Program-made: the position numbers and the translations under genes
In this document: positions 15,575 through 22,027 of the stretch, piece after piece
How positions within the stretch are numbered: the first letter of the stretch is position 1
Layout: each line of letters opens with the position of its first letter
Notes under the pieces: model-generated
Seen by the model: the letters and a program-made list of their open reading frames with translations, nothing else
Database searches by the model: none
What the model was told of the DNA's origin: nothing
Assembly: GCF_002198675.1 (NCBI RefSeq)
Contig: NZ_MWLL01000131.1
Coordinates: 1-34,104 of the forward strand
Source of the DNA: Kineosporia sp. R_H_3
GTDB taxonomy: Bacteria > Actinomycetota > Actinomycetes > Actinomycetales > Kineosporiaceae
DNA length: 34,104 nucleotides
Direction: 5' to 3'

Positions 15575-16147
15575 TCAGGCCGGGTCGGGGACGACCAGGT
15601 CCGACGCGACGCGGGGCTTCGGCAGCCCATGGGTCGTCACCGCACCCGCACGGCCGGACTCCTCGGCGATCCGCTGCGTGCGGACCGCCCGCTCCGCGGC
15701 GTCCACGGTGCGCAGCCGCGCGGGGCGGGCCGGCGCCGGCAGGACGGCGAGCCGGTCCTGGAGCCGCTGCAGGTCCAGGCCCGGGTCGGCGACGCCGGCA
15801 CCGAGCAGCTCGGCCATGCTCGCGAAGAAGCTGCGCGGGTACGCCTTGCGCTGCAGGAAGATCCTCGTCCGGCGTCCGTTCACCGGTGCGAGCCGGAGCG
15901 TGCCGTCCCAGGGCGGGCCCTCGAGCGAGCGCCACGTGAACCGGTGGTCACGGGCCTGCCAGCGGACCGCGACGAGCACGTCGTAGTCCTTGCGACCCTG
16001 CCGGACCGTGAACACGTACCGCTCGTGCGAGGACCGGGTGGCGGTCCGGAGCCCGGCGAGAAAGGTCGGCCACTGGGTGATGTCCCACAGCTGCGTCTCC
16101 ACCACTGACAAGGGCAGACCGACGACGGCCATCGCCTCCACGGACAT
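15575..16147 (-). CDS. SRPBCC family protein, copy 2
   Basis: A 190-residue SRPBCC protein paralogous to the one at 10637-11068. The fold is marked by LPLSVVETQLWDITQWPTFLAGLRTA, then ERYVFTVRQG, HRFTWRSLEGPPWDGTLRL, and LDLQRLQDRLAVL. About 45 residues after the fold (LPAPARPARLRTV onward) form a basic, Ala/Pro-rich tail absent from copy 1. The ligand is unknown. ATG 16147 has GAGGAG six bases upstream. Its gene is bracketed by two minus-strand RNA hairpins (16243-16281 upstream, 15502-15559 downstream) and is separated from the regulator gene upstream by a strong terminator, so it is probably monocistronic. Confidence 0.8.
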   Translation of the reverse strand: MSVEAMAVVGLPLSVVETQLWDITQWPTFLAGLRTATRSSHERYVFTVRQGRKDYDVLVAVRWQARDHRFTWRSLEGPPWDGTLRLAPVNGRRTRIFLQRKAYPRSFFASMAELLGAGVADPGLDLQRLQDRLAVLPAPARPARLRTVDAAERAVRTQRIAEESGRAGAVTTHGLPKPRVASDLVVPDPA

Positions 16148-16242
16148 ACGTTCTCCTCGGGCATCACAGTTCCTGGACAGGTCGACTCCCCCGCGCCTCG
16201 ATCCCGCCAGCGCCCCCACGGCTGCCGGCCGGTCCTCCCGCC

Positions 16243-16281
16243 GCCACCTGTCCCCACCCCGACGCGGTGGGAACAGGCGGC
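16243..16281 (-). promoter_or_regulatory. Hairpin upstream of SRPBCC copy 2
   Basis: GCCACCTGTCCCCACC (16243-16258) faces GGTGGGAACAGGCGGC (16266-16281) over a 7-base loop. As minus-strand RNA all 16 positions pair, two of them G-U; on the plus strand they would be A-C mismatches. It lies 96 bases before the SRPBCC start, so it could be a 5' leader structure or an operator. Function unknown. Confidence 0.4.
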
Positions 16282-16470
16282 TCACGGCGGATGACCGACA
16301 CCCTTGTCGGCCCTCTTCGGCCAGCATGGGTGCCCCTCACCAGTCGCCGCTTCGGCCCGTCGTGTGATAGCCCGACCGGGTGTCCTGTGATCACGGAGGC
16401 CACCGGACGGCCTCTCTGAGCACGACAGAAGCCCTTGCGTCGCAGACAATCAGAGCCCCGGACAGCCGAA

Positions 16471-16500
16471 CGGCCGACCGGGGCGTCACCCGGTCGGCCG
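16471..16500 (-). terminator. Perfect 12-bp terminator hairpin after HTH regulator gene
   Basis: CGGCCGACCGGG (16471-16482), loop GCGTCA, CCCGGTCGGCCG (16489-16500). It stands 28 bases downstream of the regulator stop and separates that gene from SRPBCC copy 2. Confidence 0.7.
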
Positions 16501-16528
16501 TGCCACGCACAAGTTGACCGCGAAGGGC

Positions 16529-17401
16529 CTAGCGACGTGCAGCCCAGTCCGCGCCGATCTTCTCGAGGAGCGCAAGCGAGTCGTCACCGTCAAGGGCGAC
16601 GTGCTTCGCGAGGAAGTCGAAGGTCTGCAGGTACCGCGCGACGTCCGTGTCCTTGTCGAGGAACAGCTCGCCCAGGAGACCCTCGACGTAGACGGTGTCC
16701 CGAACCGCACGATCGGTGAATCTGAGAACCGTGAACCGGCCGTCCAGGCCAGGGTGGGATCCCGCCTCCAGGGGAATCAGCTGAACCGCGACATGCGGGA
16801 GCTCGCAGGCAGCTCGAAGCGCTGCCACCTGCGCGTGCATGACATCGGGAGGGCCCAACGGTCGTCGCACAGCCATCTCGTCGACGATCGCGTGTAGTGC
16901 GGGGGGATTCGCCCCGTGAAGAATCTCCTGACGCCGCTCCCGGACGGACAGGACCTCTTCCACCCGCGTCGCAGGCATCTGGTTCGGCGCCCTGAGACCG
17001 GACACGAGGCAGCGCGCATAAGCGGTCGTCTGCAACAGCCCGGGAACGACGTTCGTCTGCATCGTGTCGATGTTCGTGGCCGCCTGCTCCAGCCCCACGA
17101 AGGTCCTGAACTCTGCATCGATGTCCGCGTCCTGGTACCAGGACGTCTCCATGGCTTGTGCCGCGAGGGCCATGAGCCGGTCGCGTTCCTCGTTCGACAC
17201 GCCGTAGAGAAGACACAGATCTCGCACGTCACGGGGTGACGCGCGCCTGGCCGCCGTCTCCAGTCTGGAGATCTTCGAGGCCGACACGAGAAGGCTCGTC
17301 GACACGGACTCGACGGTGAGGTTCTTCTCCATCCGAAGCTCACGCAGCCGCTCAGCGAGCTCACGCTGCCGGGTCGTCGGAGTGCTGCGCGGATCCGGCA
17401 C
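16529..17401 (-). CDS. Scr1/WhiJ-type helix-turn-helix regulator (DUF5753)
   Basis: A 290-residue transcription factor. The N-terminal XRE-type HTH covers about residues 12-72 (RELAERLRELRMEKNLTVESVSTSL, then SASKISRLETAAR). Residues about 100-285 are the DUF5753 domain: VGLEQAATNIDTMQTNVVPGLLQT, VRERRQEIL, and the ending RFTVLRFTDRAVRDTVYVEGL. This family is found in Streptomyces and relatives beside DUF397 proteins, which modulate it (WhiJ/AbaA-like and Scr1-Scr2 pairs). GTG 17401 follows GGAGGG by 5 bases. Two DUF397 genes lie within 1 kb, but both are separated and differently oriented, unlike the normal tandem order. Palindromes at 17427-17459 are probable operators. Confidence 0.9.
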   Translation of the reverse strand: MPDPRSTPTTRQRELAERLRELRMEKNLTVESVSTSLLVSASKISRLETAARRASPRDVRDLCLLYGVSNEERDRLMALAAQAMETSWYQDADIDAEFRTFVGLEQAATNIDTMQTNVVPGLLQTTAYARCLVSGLRAPNQMPATRVEEVLSVRERRQEILHGANPPALHAIVDEMAVRRPLGPPDVMHAQVAALRAACELPHVAVQLIPLEAGSHPGLDGRFTVLRFTDRAVRDTVYVEGLLGELFLDKDTDVARYLQTFDFLAKHVALDGDDSLALLEKIGADWAARR

Positions 17402-17840
17402 GGCGTCCCTCCGATGGCGCGATGACTGGCACTTGCCAAGTGGGATTGCGCTTGGCAAGCATCCTGGTCATTGAACACCTTGGAGCGCCAGTGGCGAGGC
17501 AGGCACGACGCGGAAGGCGGGCGTGATCGTCACCGCGAGCGATCCACAGGTAATTTGTGCCCGGCCACTGCGCAGCGTGACCTTCGGACTCTGCACTGAC
17601 GCGGAGCGCCTGGAGCGGCTACCGAGAGACAGGTACGACAAACGAGCAGGTGGGCAGGCTGATCGGGACGCTGATCAACCCGAAACATGACTGAGACCGA
17701 ACCGACACCAAGCAGCCATCAGTAGTGGCAGGATGCGCACTCTCAGTGGTGCACCGACGCCCCCCGAGCCGGTCACGAAGGCCAGACCGATCAGGAGCAG
17801 CGGCATGCGCCGTACCGGATGAGCTCAGTGGAGGATCTCG
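17402..17840. other. 439-bp divergent non-coding region between regulator and DUF397 gene
   Basis: It holds the operator cluster at 17427-17459 close to the regulator start. The rest shows no ORF with family resemblance; a 12-codon ATG frame at about 17690 has no support. Composition is less GC-rich than the flanking chromosome. Immediately before 17841 is GGAGG, the ribosome binding site of the DUF397 gene. Confidence 0.5.
17427..17459. promoter_or_regulatory. Operator cluster upstream of HTH regulator
   Basis: TGGCACTTGCCA (17427-17438) is a near-palindrome. CTTGCCAAG (17432-17440) also forms an exact inverted repeat with CTTGGCAAG (17451-17459), spaced by 10 bases. The cluster lies 26-58 bases before the regulator start, where it would control its promoter. 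TGGCAATTGCCA at 18669-18680 is almost identical, suggesting a shared binding protein. Confidence 0.55.
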
Positions 17841-18059
17841 GTGACCGTCCCCGACGTTTCGGCGATGACCGGCCGTGCGACTTGGTTCAAGTCCAGTTTC
17901 TGCGGCGACGCGGGGTGCGTCGAAATCATGGTGTCGGGCGACGGCGTCGCCGTCCGCGACTCGAAGGACACCACTCGGAGCCCGATCCTGAACTTCACCG
18001 GTGACGAGTGGCGCGCCTTTGTGTCCGGCGTCAAGAACGGCGAGTTCGACCTCGCATAA
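17841..18059 (+). CDS. DUF397 protein, copy 1
   Basis: A 72-residue protein matching DUF397: WFKSSFCGDAGCVEIM, VAVRDSKD and the ending FTGDEWRAFVSGVKNGEFDL. DUF397 proteins are small partners of DUF5753 HTH regulators, acting as antagonists or co-regulators in development and antibiotic control in Streptomyces. GTG 17841 has GGAGG 6 bases upstream. It is divergent from the regulator (16529-17401) and convergent with a second DUF397 gene; a shared terminator hairpin follows. Confidence 0.9.
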   Translation: MTVPDVSAMTGRATWFKSSFCGDAGCVEIMVSGDGVAVRDSKDTTRSPILNFTGDEWRAFVSGVKNGEFDLA

Positions 18060-18065
18060 TCCGCG

Positions 18066-18102
18066 CCGGGGGCGGACGTGCTGGAGCGACGTTCGCCCCC
18101 GG
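18066..18102 (+). terminator. Terminator between convergent DUF397 genes
   Basis: CCGGGGGCGGACGT (18066-18079) and ACGTTCGCCCCCGG (18089-18102) form a 14-bp stem with a 9-base loop. The one imperfect position is G-U on the plus strand but A-C on the minus strand, so it is best formed by the transcript of DUF397 copy 1, whose stop lies 6 bases before it. It may also work on the opposing gene. Confidence 0.7.
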
Positions 18103-18111
18103 ACATCACGG

Positions 18112-18333
18112 TCAGTCGAAGTCCCCCGACTTGGCGCCGTCGAGGAAAGTTCGCCACTCGTCTGCGGTGAACACGAGCGCGGGACCGTGGGGGTTCTTGC
18201 CGTCGCGAACAGCCACGAGGTCCGTCGTGCGCGCGACCTCCACGCAACCGCTCTCGCCGCATGCGGCAGCACGGCGCCAATCAGCGCCCTCCCACGCGTG
18301 CCCGTCGGTATGCCCCGCTCCAGCAGTCGCCAT
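18112..18333 (-). CDS. DUF397 protein, copy 2
   Basis: A 73-residue DUF397 protein: WRRAAACGESGCVEVA, LVAVRDGKNPHGPALVF, and FTADEWRTFLDGAKSGDFD at the end. It shares the diagnostic CVE, VRD and EW-x-F motifs with copy 1 but is clearly diverged. ATG 18333 is preferred (AAGGGA about 10 bases upstream); extension to an ATG at 18522 would add a Cys/Val-rich stretch unlike any DUF397 protein. No regulator gene directly precedes it, so a partner may have been lost, or it may serve the regulator at 16529. Confidence 0.85.
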   Translation of the reverse strand: MATAGAGHTDGHAWEGADWRRAAACGESGCVEVARTTDLVAVRDGKNPHGPALVFTADEWRTFLDGAKSGDFD

Positions 18334-18556
18334 GACCCCGTGTCCCTTCGACAGGCACAGACAGAGGCCGTCGACACTGACGCCACCGACCCGCACCGGT
18401 ACTGGCCCCCGGCCGCACACGGCGGTGACCGCGGGGCCCTCCACGGTCGCATGCATGCAGAAATGTGCACAAGAGCCGCAGGCGATCATCGCGCCCGCCG
18501 AAGCCGGCACGACGGAAATCATCGGTCGTTCGTGGTCTGATCGACGAGATTCGACG

Positions 18557-18571
18557 CTGCAAACGTTGCAG
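18557..18571. promoter_or_regulatory. Palindrome CTGCAA-ACG-TTGCAG, candidate operator
   Basis: A perfect 6-bp inverted repeat around ACG, 224 bases upstream of DUF397 copy 2 and next to a possible minus-strand promoter. The shape is that of a dimeric regulator site. Confidence 0.4.
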
Positions 18572-18668
18572 GACAGGATGTATGCCGTTTCATGGCGACT
18601 CGGACCAACGCCCGCCGATCACCCACCGTTGCGTCAACCCTGCGCAGTCACGCACCAATCTGTGATCT

Positions 18669-18680
18669 TGGCAATTGCCA
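18669..18680. promoter_or_regulatory. Palindrome TGGCAATTGCCA, candidate regulator site
   Basis: A perfect 12-base palindrome differing at one position from TGGCACTTGCCA upstream of the HTH regulator (17427-17438), about 1.2 kb away. Preceded by CT so that CTTGGCAA is also formed, as in the regulator's inverted repeat. Confidence 0.45.
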
Positions 18681-19141
18681 CAGTCACAAAGCGAATTGCT
18701 GCTTGCCATGGGGAACTTCCTGCGTCACATTGACATCACAGGGAATAGAAACCGGCGGAAGGTCCTCGTCCTCGAACTGAGCCAGCTCGCACCGCACAGG
18801 GTGCTCGGCGACAGCACAGTCGAACGACCGACCCTCCGACCGTGGGAGGGGAGGCAGGACATGGTGGACACCGCATAGAGCCGGCGGCGCCTACGCGCCC
18901 GGCCGCGGACGCTCTCGACGACATCGACGTCGTCGGCCCGCGAGACGACACCCGAACCACGGAACTGACGAACGCTGCAGCTGACCAACGGTGGCACCGC
19001 CGCCCCGGCCGGTCGCAGCGTTTCGCTGATCCCGAAAGCATGACCCCAAAAGGCGACGAGCCCCGGTGCTGGAACACCGGGGGCCCGCCAGGTCGCCTCT
19101 CGAAAGCCACCCAGCGATGAGCGCACTCGAAGGAGACGAAC

Positions 19142-19309
19142 ATGGACCACCTTACGCGCGGACCGCGCATACTCCAAGGCCGTACGCCGTTGTGGCGCAT
19201 CGGCGTCCGGGAGCAGTTCCCGCTGCCGGGGGTGTCGGCCTGGCTGCTCGCCGTCGGCATCGTCCTCGGCGCCGGGGCGCTCCAGGCCCTCTTCTGGAGC
19301 GGGGCGTGA
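19142..19309 (+). CDS. Small membrane protein, unknown
   Basis: A 55-residue protein. Residues 1-27 are basic and polar (LTRGPRILQGRTPLWRIGVREQF), residues about 29-52 form one hydrophobic span (VSAWLLAVGIVLGAGALQALFW). The ATG is supported by GAAGGAGA about 5 bases upstream, the best ribosome binding site in the neighbourhood. The stop overlaps the GTG of the next gene by four bases (GTGA), so the two are coupled. I do not recognise the family. It probably inserts with its N-terminus in the cytoplasm. Confidence 0.65.
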   Translation: MDHLTRGPRILQGRTPLWRIGVREQFPLPGVSAWLLAVGIVLGAGALQALFWSGA

Positions 19310-19668
19310 ACGGCACCCTGGGGGCGTCGACGCCGGACGACGAGCGCGACACCTTCACCGAGGCCTTCACGTCGGACGCCTACGACGACAACGGGTCCGG
19401 CGTCGTCGCCGAACGCAAGCCGTCGGCGCCGGCACCGGTCGAGCGGCCGTTCTGGCACAGCCAGTACGACCCCGGCACCGACCGCTCGCAGCCGCGGGCC
19501 CGAGGGCCGGAGGGGCTGAGCCAGGCGGCCTGGCCGGTCGGGGCGATGCTCCTCGTCGCCGGAGTCGCGGTGCTGCTGCTCCGTTTCGTCGGCGACCCCA
19601 TGGCGATCATGGCCGGCAGTGCCGTCACGGCGCTGGCGATGCTCGTCGTCAACCACTACGTCGACTGA
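19306..19668 (+). CDS. Small two-span membrane protein, unknown
   Basis: A 120-residue protein. The first about 70 residues are polar and acidic (STPDDERDTFTEAFTSDAYDD) and look cytoplasmic or disordered. Two hydrophobic spans follow: AAWPVGAMLLVAGVAVLLL (about 75-93) and MAIMAGSAVTALAMLVV (about 99-115). GTG 19306 overlaps the upstream stop and has no ribosome binding site of its own, which implies coupling with the 55-residue protein. The composition is typical for this genome, unlike the stretch before it. I do not recognise the family; a two-component membrane complex is possible. Confidence 0.7.
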   Translation: MNGTLGASTPDDERDTFTEAFTSDAYDDNGSGVVAERKPSAPAPVERPFWHSQYDPGTDRSQPRARGPEGLSQAAWPVGAMLLVAGVAVLLLRFVGDPMAIMAGSAVTALAMLVVNHYVD

Positions 19669-19693
19669 TGCACCGGACGACGTAGCGCAGGAC

Positions 19694-19727
19694 GGCCGGC
19701 CCGGGGTCCCGCACCCCCGGGCCGGCC
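19694..19727 (+). terminator. Perfect 13-bp terminator hairpin
   Basis: GGCCGGCCCGGGG (19694-19706), 8-base loop, CCCCGGGCCGGCC (19715-19727), 25 bases after the stop of the small membrane operon. It probably ends that transcript. Confidence 0.7.
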
Positions 19728-19734
19728 CCCGGAC

Positions 19735-19818
19735 GGAGGTCGGCGCCGGACGACGCCGGCGACGCAGGGGTGAACCGTCGGCGAGGGGAGCCGGCTGCTC
19801 CCGACGGCGCCGACCTCC
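19735..19818. other. Structured non-coding element with 14-bp closing stem
   Basis: GGAGGTCGGCGCCG (19735-19748) is exactly complementary to CGGCGCCGACCTCC (19805-19818). The 56 bases between contain a second hairpin GGGAGC/GCTCCC (19786-19802, 5-base loop) and a weaker CGCCG/CGGCG pair, so a branched fold is possible. It lies between the small membrane operon and the convergent polymerase gene. It could be a terminator for the polymerase gene, a small RNA or a remnant riboswitch-like element; no class is recognised. Confidence 0.4.
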
Positions 19819-19876
19819 TTACGGGAGCCGGGTCCGGGAATCCCTTACAGACCAGCGGGTCAGGAGCCGGACGGCG

Positions 19877-20803
19877 TCAGACCGGCACCCGCGGGCCGGG
19901 CTCGGCGAGCACCGCGAGCAGGTCGCCGTCCGCGTGCAGCCGTTCGACGACCTCGGAGTGGTCGAGCTGGACGAGCGTGTCGTCGAGCTCGTCCCAGGTC
20001 CGGGGCGCCGCGGCGTGCGGCAGTGCCCGGCCGCGCAGCGAGTACGGCGCGATCGTCGTCTTCGTCGGGCTGTTCTGCGACCAGTCGATGAGCACCTTGC
20101 CGGGCCGCAGCGCCTTGGTCATCTTCGACGTCACGAGCTTCGGCCGGGCCCGCTCCAGCTCCTCGGCGACCCGGCGCGCGTAGCCGTGGACGTGCTCGGC
20201 GTCCTGCTTCCCCGACACCGGTGCGTAGAGCTGCATCCCCTTGCTGCCGCTGGTCACCGGGTGGCACTCGAGGCCGTCGGCGGCGAGCCGTTCCCGCACC
20301 AGATGGGCGACCTCGGCGCACTCCGGCAGCCCGGCCGGCGCACCCGGGTCGAGGTCGACGACGAGCCGGTCCGGGGCGTGGACGGCGCCCCGCGGCCCCA
20401 CGGTCCACTGCGGCACGTGCAGCTCGAGGGCCGCGAGGTTCGCCACCCAGACCAGCCCGGCCACGTCGTCGAGCAGCGGGTAGGTGATCGTCTCCCGCGC
20501 CCTGGTCGACCCGGGCACCGGCAGCGTCACGTGCCGCACCCACGACGGCGTCCCCGGCGGCAGGTTCTTCTCGAAGAAGACCAGCCCGTCGACACCCTCG
20601 GGCCAGCGCTTGCGGGTCAGCGGCCGGTCCTTGACGACGGCGAGCAGCGGCGCCGCGACCGCGGTGTAGTAGGCGAGCACCTCGCCCTTCGTCGTCCCCG
20701 TCTCCGGGTAGAGCACCTTGTCGAGGTTGCGCAGCACGATCCGGCGGCCGTCGACCTCGACGGGGGTGTCGGGCCCGTGGTCGGACCGGGACGCGCGTGC
20801 CAT
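19877..20803 (-). CDS. LigD-type primase-polymerase (NHEJ polymerase domain protein)
   Basis: A 308-residue stand-alone polymerase domain of the LigD/PrimPol (archaeo-eukaryotic primase) family, which fills ends during non-homologous end joining. Seen: VLRNLDKVLYPETG and KGEVLAYY near the start, FFEKNLPPGTPSWV, VWVANLAALELHV, the metal-binding DLDPG (Asp150, Asp152), SGSKGMQLY (185-193) and KVLIDWSQN with the third acidic residue. Neither ligase nor phosphoesterase domain is fused. ATG 20803 follows the ligase gene by 58 bp on the same strand, so they probably share a transcript, divergent from ku. Confidence 0.93.
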   Translation of the reverse strand: MARASRSDHGPDTPVEVDGRRIVLRNLDKVLYPETGTTKGEVLAYYTAVAAPLLAVVKDRPLTRKRWPEGVDGLVFFEKNLPPGTPSWVRHVTLPVPGSTRARETITYPLLDDVAGLVWVANLAALELHVPQWTVGPRGAVHAPDRLVVDLDPGAPAGLPECAEVAHLVRERLAADGLECHPVTSGSKGMQLYAPVSGKQDAEHVHGYARRVAEELERARPKLVTSKMTKALRPGKVLIDWSQNSPTKTTIAPYSLRGRALPHAAAPRTWDELDDTLVQLDHSEVVERLHADGDLLAVLAEPGPRVPV

Positions 20804-20861
20804 GCGCCAACTGTTCCACGCCCCGCCACCCGCTGCCGGACCGTGCGGGCCCGGCGCGCGG

Positions 20862-21836
20862 CTACCCGGCCGTGACCGTCGCCGGGTCGACGTCGTCCCG
20901 GACGCCGAGGAACACCGGCTGCCGGATCCGGCCGTTCTCGCTGTGCCCGATGTGCCGGACGTCGATGACGACCTGCGGGTCGAGCCAGCGGGTACCGGTC
21001 GCGTCGACCCGTGGCACCTCGGACGGCCCGAACGGCGAGGTCTCCTGGGCGTGCGGCGCGAGCAGCGCGAGCAGGTCGCCCTGGTCGGCGGTCGCCAGGC
21101 CCGAGCCGACCCGGCCGACGAAGCGCAGCACCGGCTCCCCGCCACCGGGCGGCTCGAGGTCCCAGACGCCGAGCAGGAGCGCCCCGAGCCGGCGGGCGTC
21201 GTCCGTCTCGGTCCTCCAGCCGCCGACGACGCACGTCTGCACCCGCCGGTGCGGCAGCTTGAGCCAGTCCCCGTTGCGCGCCCCGGGGGCGTACCGGGAC
21301 GCCCTGCGCTTGGCGACGACCCCCTCCAGCCCCTGCTCGAGCGTCGCGGCGAGGAGCACCTGCCCGTCGTCGTACACCGGCGAGAGCTGCCAGCCGCGCA
21401 GCCCGGCCGCTGCGCCGTCCAGCCCTTCGAGGGCCTCCCTGCGCTGCGTCCACGACCGCTTCGTGAGGTCGGTGCCGTCGAGCCGGAGCACGTCGAACGC
21501 GACGAACGTCGCGGGCGAGGCCGCCGCGAGCGCTGCGGCCCGGCGGGCCTCCCGCACGTGCATCCGCTCGGCGAGCGCCCAGAAGCTCGGCACGCCGCGG
21601 CGCAGGACGACGACCTCGCCGTCGAGGAGCACGTCCGGGTGCAGCCCGGCCAGGCCGGCGAGCTCGGGCCAGGCCGCCGTCACGTCGTTGCCCAGCCGGG
21701 ACGTGAGCCGCAACCGGCCCTCGTGGACGTCCGCGAGCACCCGCATGCCGTCCCACTTGACCTCGAACGCCCAGGCGTCGCCGTCGGCGGGCAGCCCGGC
21801 GTGCGGGTCGACGGGGGCGGCGAGCATCGGCTTCAC
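20862..21836 (-). CDS. ATP-dependent DNA ligase (LigD ligase-domain protein)
   Basis: A 324-residue ATP-dependent ligase. The nucleotidyltransferase core has the adenylated Lys27 in FEVKWDGMR, LLDGEVVVL, TFVAFDVLRLDG, EGVVAKR and WLKLPH; the C-terminal OB-fold begins near CVVGGW and includes FVGRVGSGL. It seals breaks in the bacterial NHEJ pathway. GTG 21836 gives the usual start with KPMLA; the Shine-Dalgarno is weak. The protein lacks the LigD polymerase and phosphoesterase modules; the polymerase is encoded just downstream. It is divergent from ku with 191 bp between starts. Confidence 0.93.
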   Translation of the reverse strand: MKPMLAAPVDPHAGLPADGDAWAFEVKWDGMRVLADVHEGRLRLTSRLGNDVTAAWPELAGLAGLHPDVLLDGEVVVLRRGVPSFWALAERMHVREARRAAALAAASPATFVAFDVLRLDGTDLTKRSWTQRREALEGLDGAAAGLRGWQLSPVYDDGQVLLAATLEQGLEGVVAKRRASRYAPGARNGDWLKLPHRRVQTCVVGGWRTETDDARRLGALLLGVWDLEPPGGGEPVLRFVGRVGSGLATADQGDLLALLAPHAQETSPFGPSEVPRVDATGTRWLDPQVVIDVRHIGHSENGRIRQPVFLGVRDDVDPATVTAG

Positions 21837-22027
21837 GCCGCCATGCTGTCGTGCCACCGCCCGTGAGCGACAGCGGTGACACGGGTGACCGGGGGCCCGA
21901 TGGGGTGGCGTACCCCCCGCCGGTGCAGCCATGCTGCCAGGGTCAGACCTGCGCCGCCCGGACCGATGACTCCGGACGCCGCCGCCGGTCAGGACGACGA
22001 CAGCCACCTGGTGAGGGGAGCACGGCC

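Larger units (their letters stand above)
16148..16528. other. 381-bp non-coding stretch between SRPBCC copy 2 and the HTH regulator
   Basis: No convincing gene. It contains the minus-strand hairpin 16243-16281, a small hairpin GAGGCC/GGCCTC (16396-16414) and the terminator at 16471-16500. Base composition begins to fall from the very GC-rich background here, and the lower-GC character continues to about 19.1 kb. Confidence 0.6.
18334..19141. other. 808-bp gene-poor, lower-GC stretch
   Basis: No ORF here has a recognisable family or good ribosome binding site. It contains GCATGCATGC (18449-18458), the 15-base palindrome at 18557-18571 and the operator-like palindrome at 18669-18680, with a further CTTGCCA at 18702-18708. 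A minus-strand TTGGTC-N18-CATACA pair lies just upstream of the 18557 palindrome and could drive DUF397 copy 2. The region may be a remnant of an HTH-DUF397 locus (inference). Confidence 0.5.

Noticed and set aside
15427-15630. 67-codon minus-strand frame across the gap after SRPBCC copy 2
   Set aside because: It overlaps the SRPBCC 3' end out of frame and lies over a long hairpin; no start signal.
18334-18522. N-terminal extension of DUF397 copy 2 to ATG 18522
   Set aside because: The added 63 residues do not resemble DUF397 proteins and lack a ribosome binding site.
18708-18878. 56-codon plus-strand frame starting at ATG 18708
   Set aside because: No ribosome binding site, no recognisable family, and its start overlaps operator-like sequence.
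15360-19140. Prophage, integrative element or insertion sequence in the lower-GC stretch
   Set aside because: No integrase, transposase, terminal repeats, or tRNA attachment site was found; lower GC alone is insufficient.
19735-19860. c-di-AMP (ydaO-type) riboswitch
   Set aside because: Only the GGGGTGAA string agrees; other conserved blocks are not evident and no cell-wall hydrolase or other gene follows on that strand.
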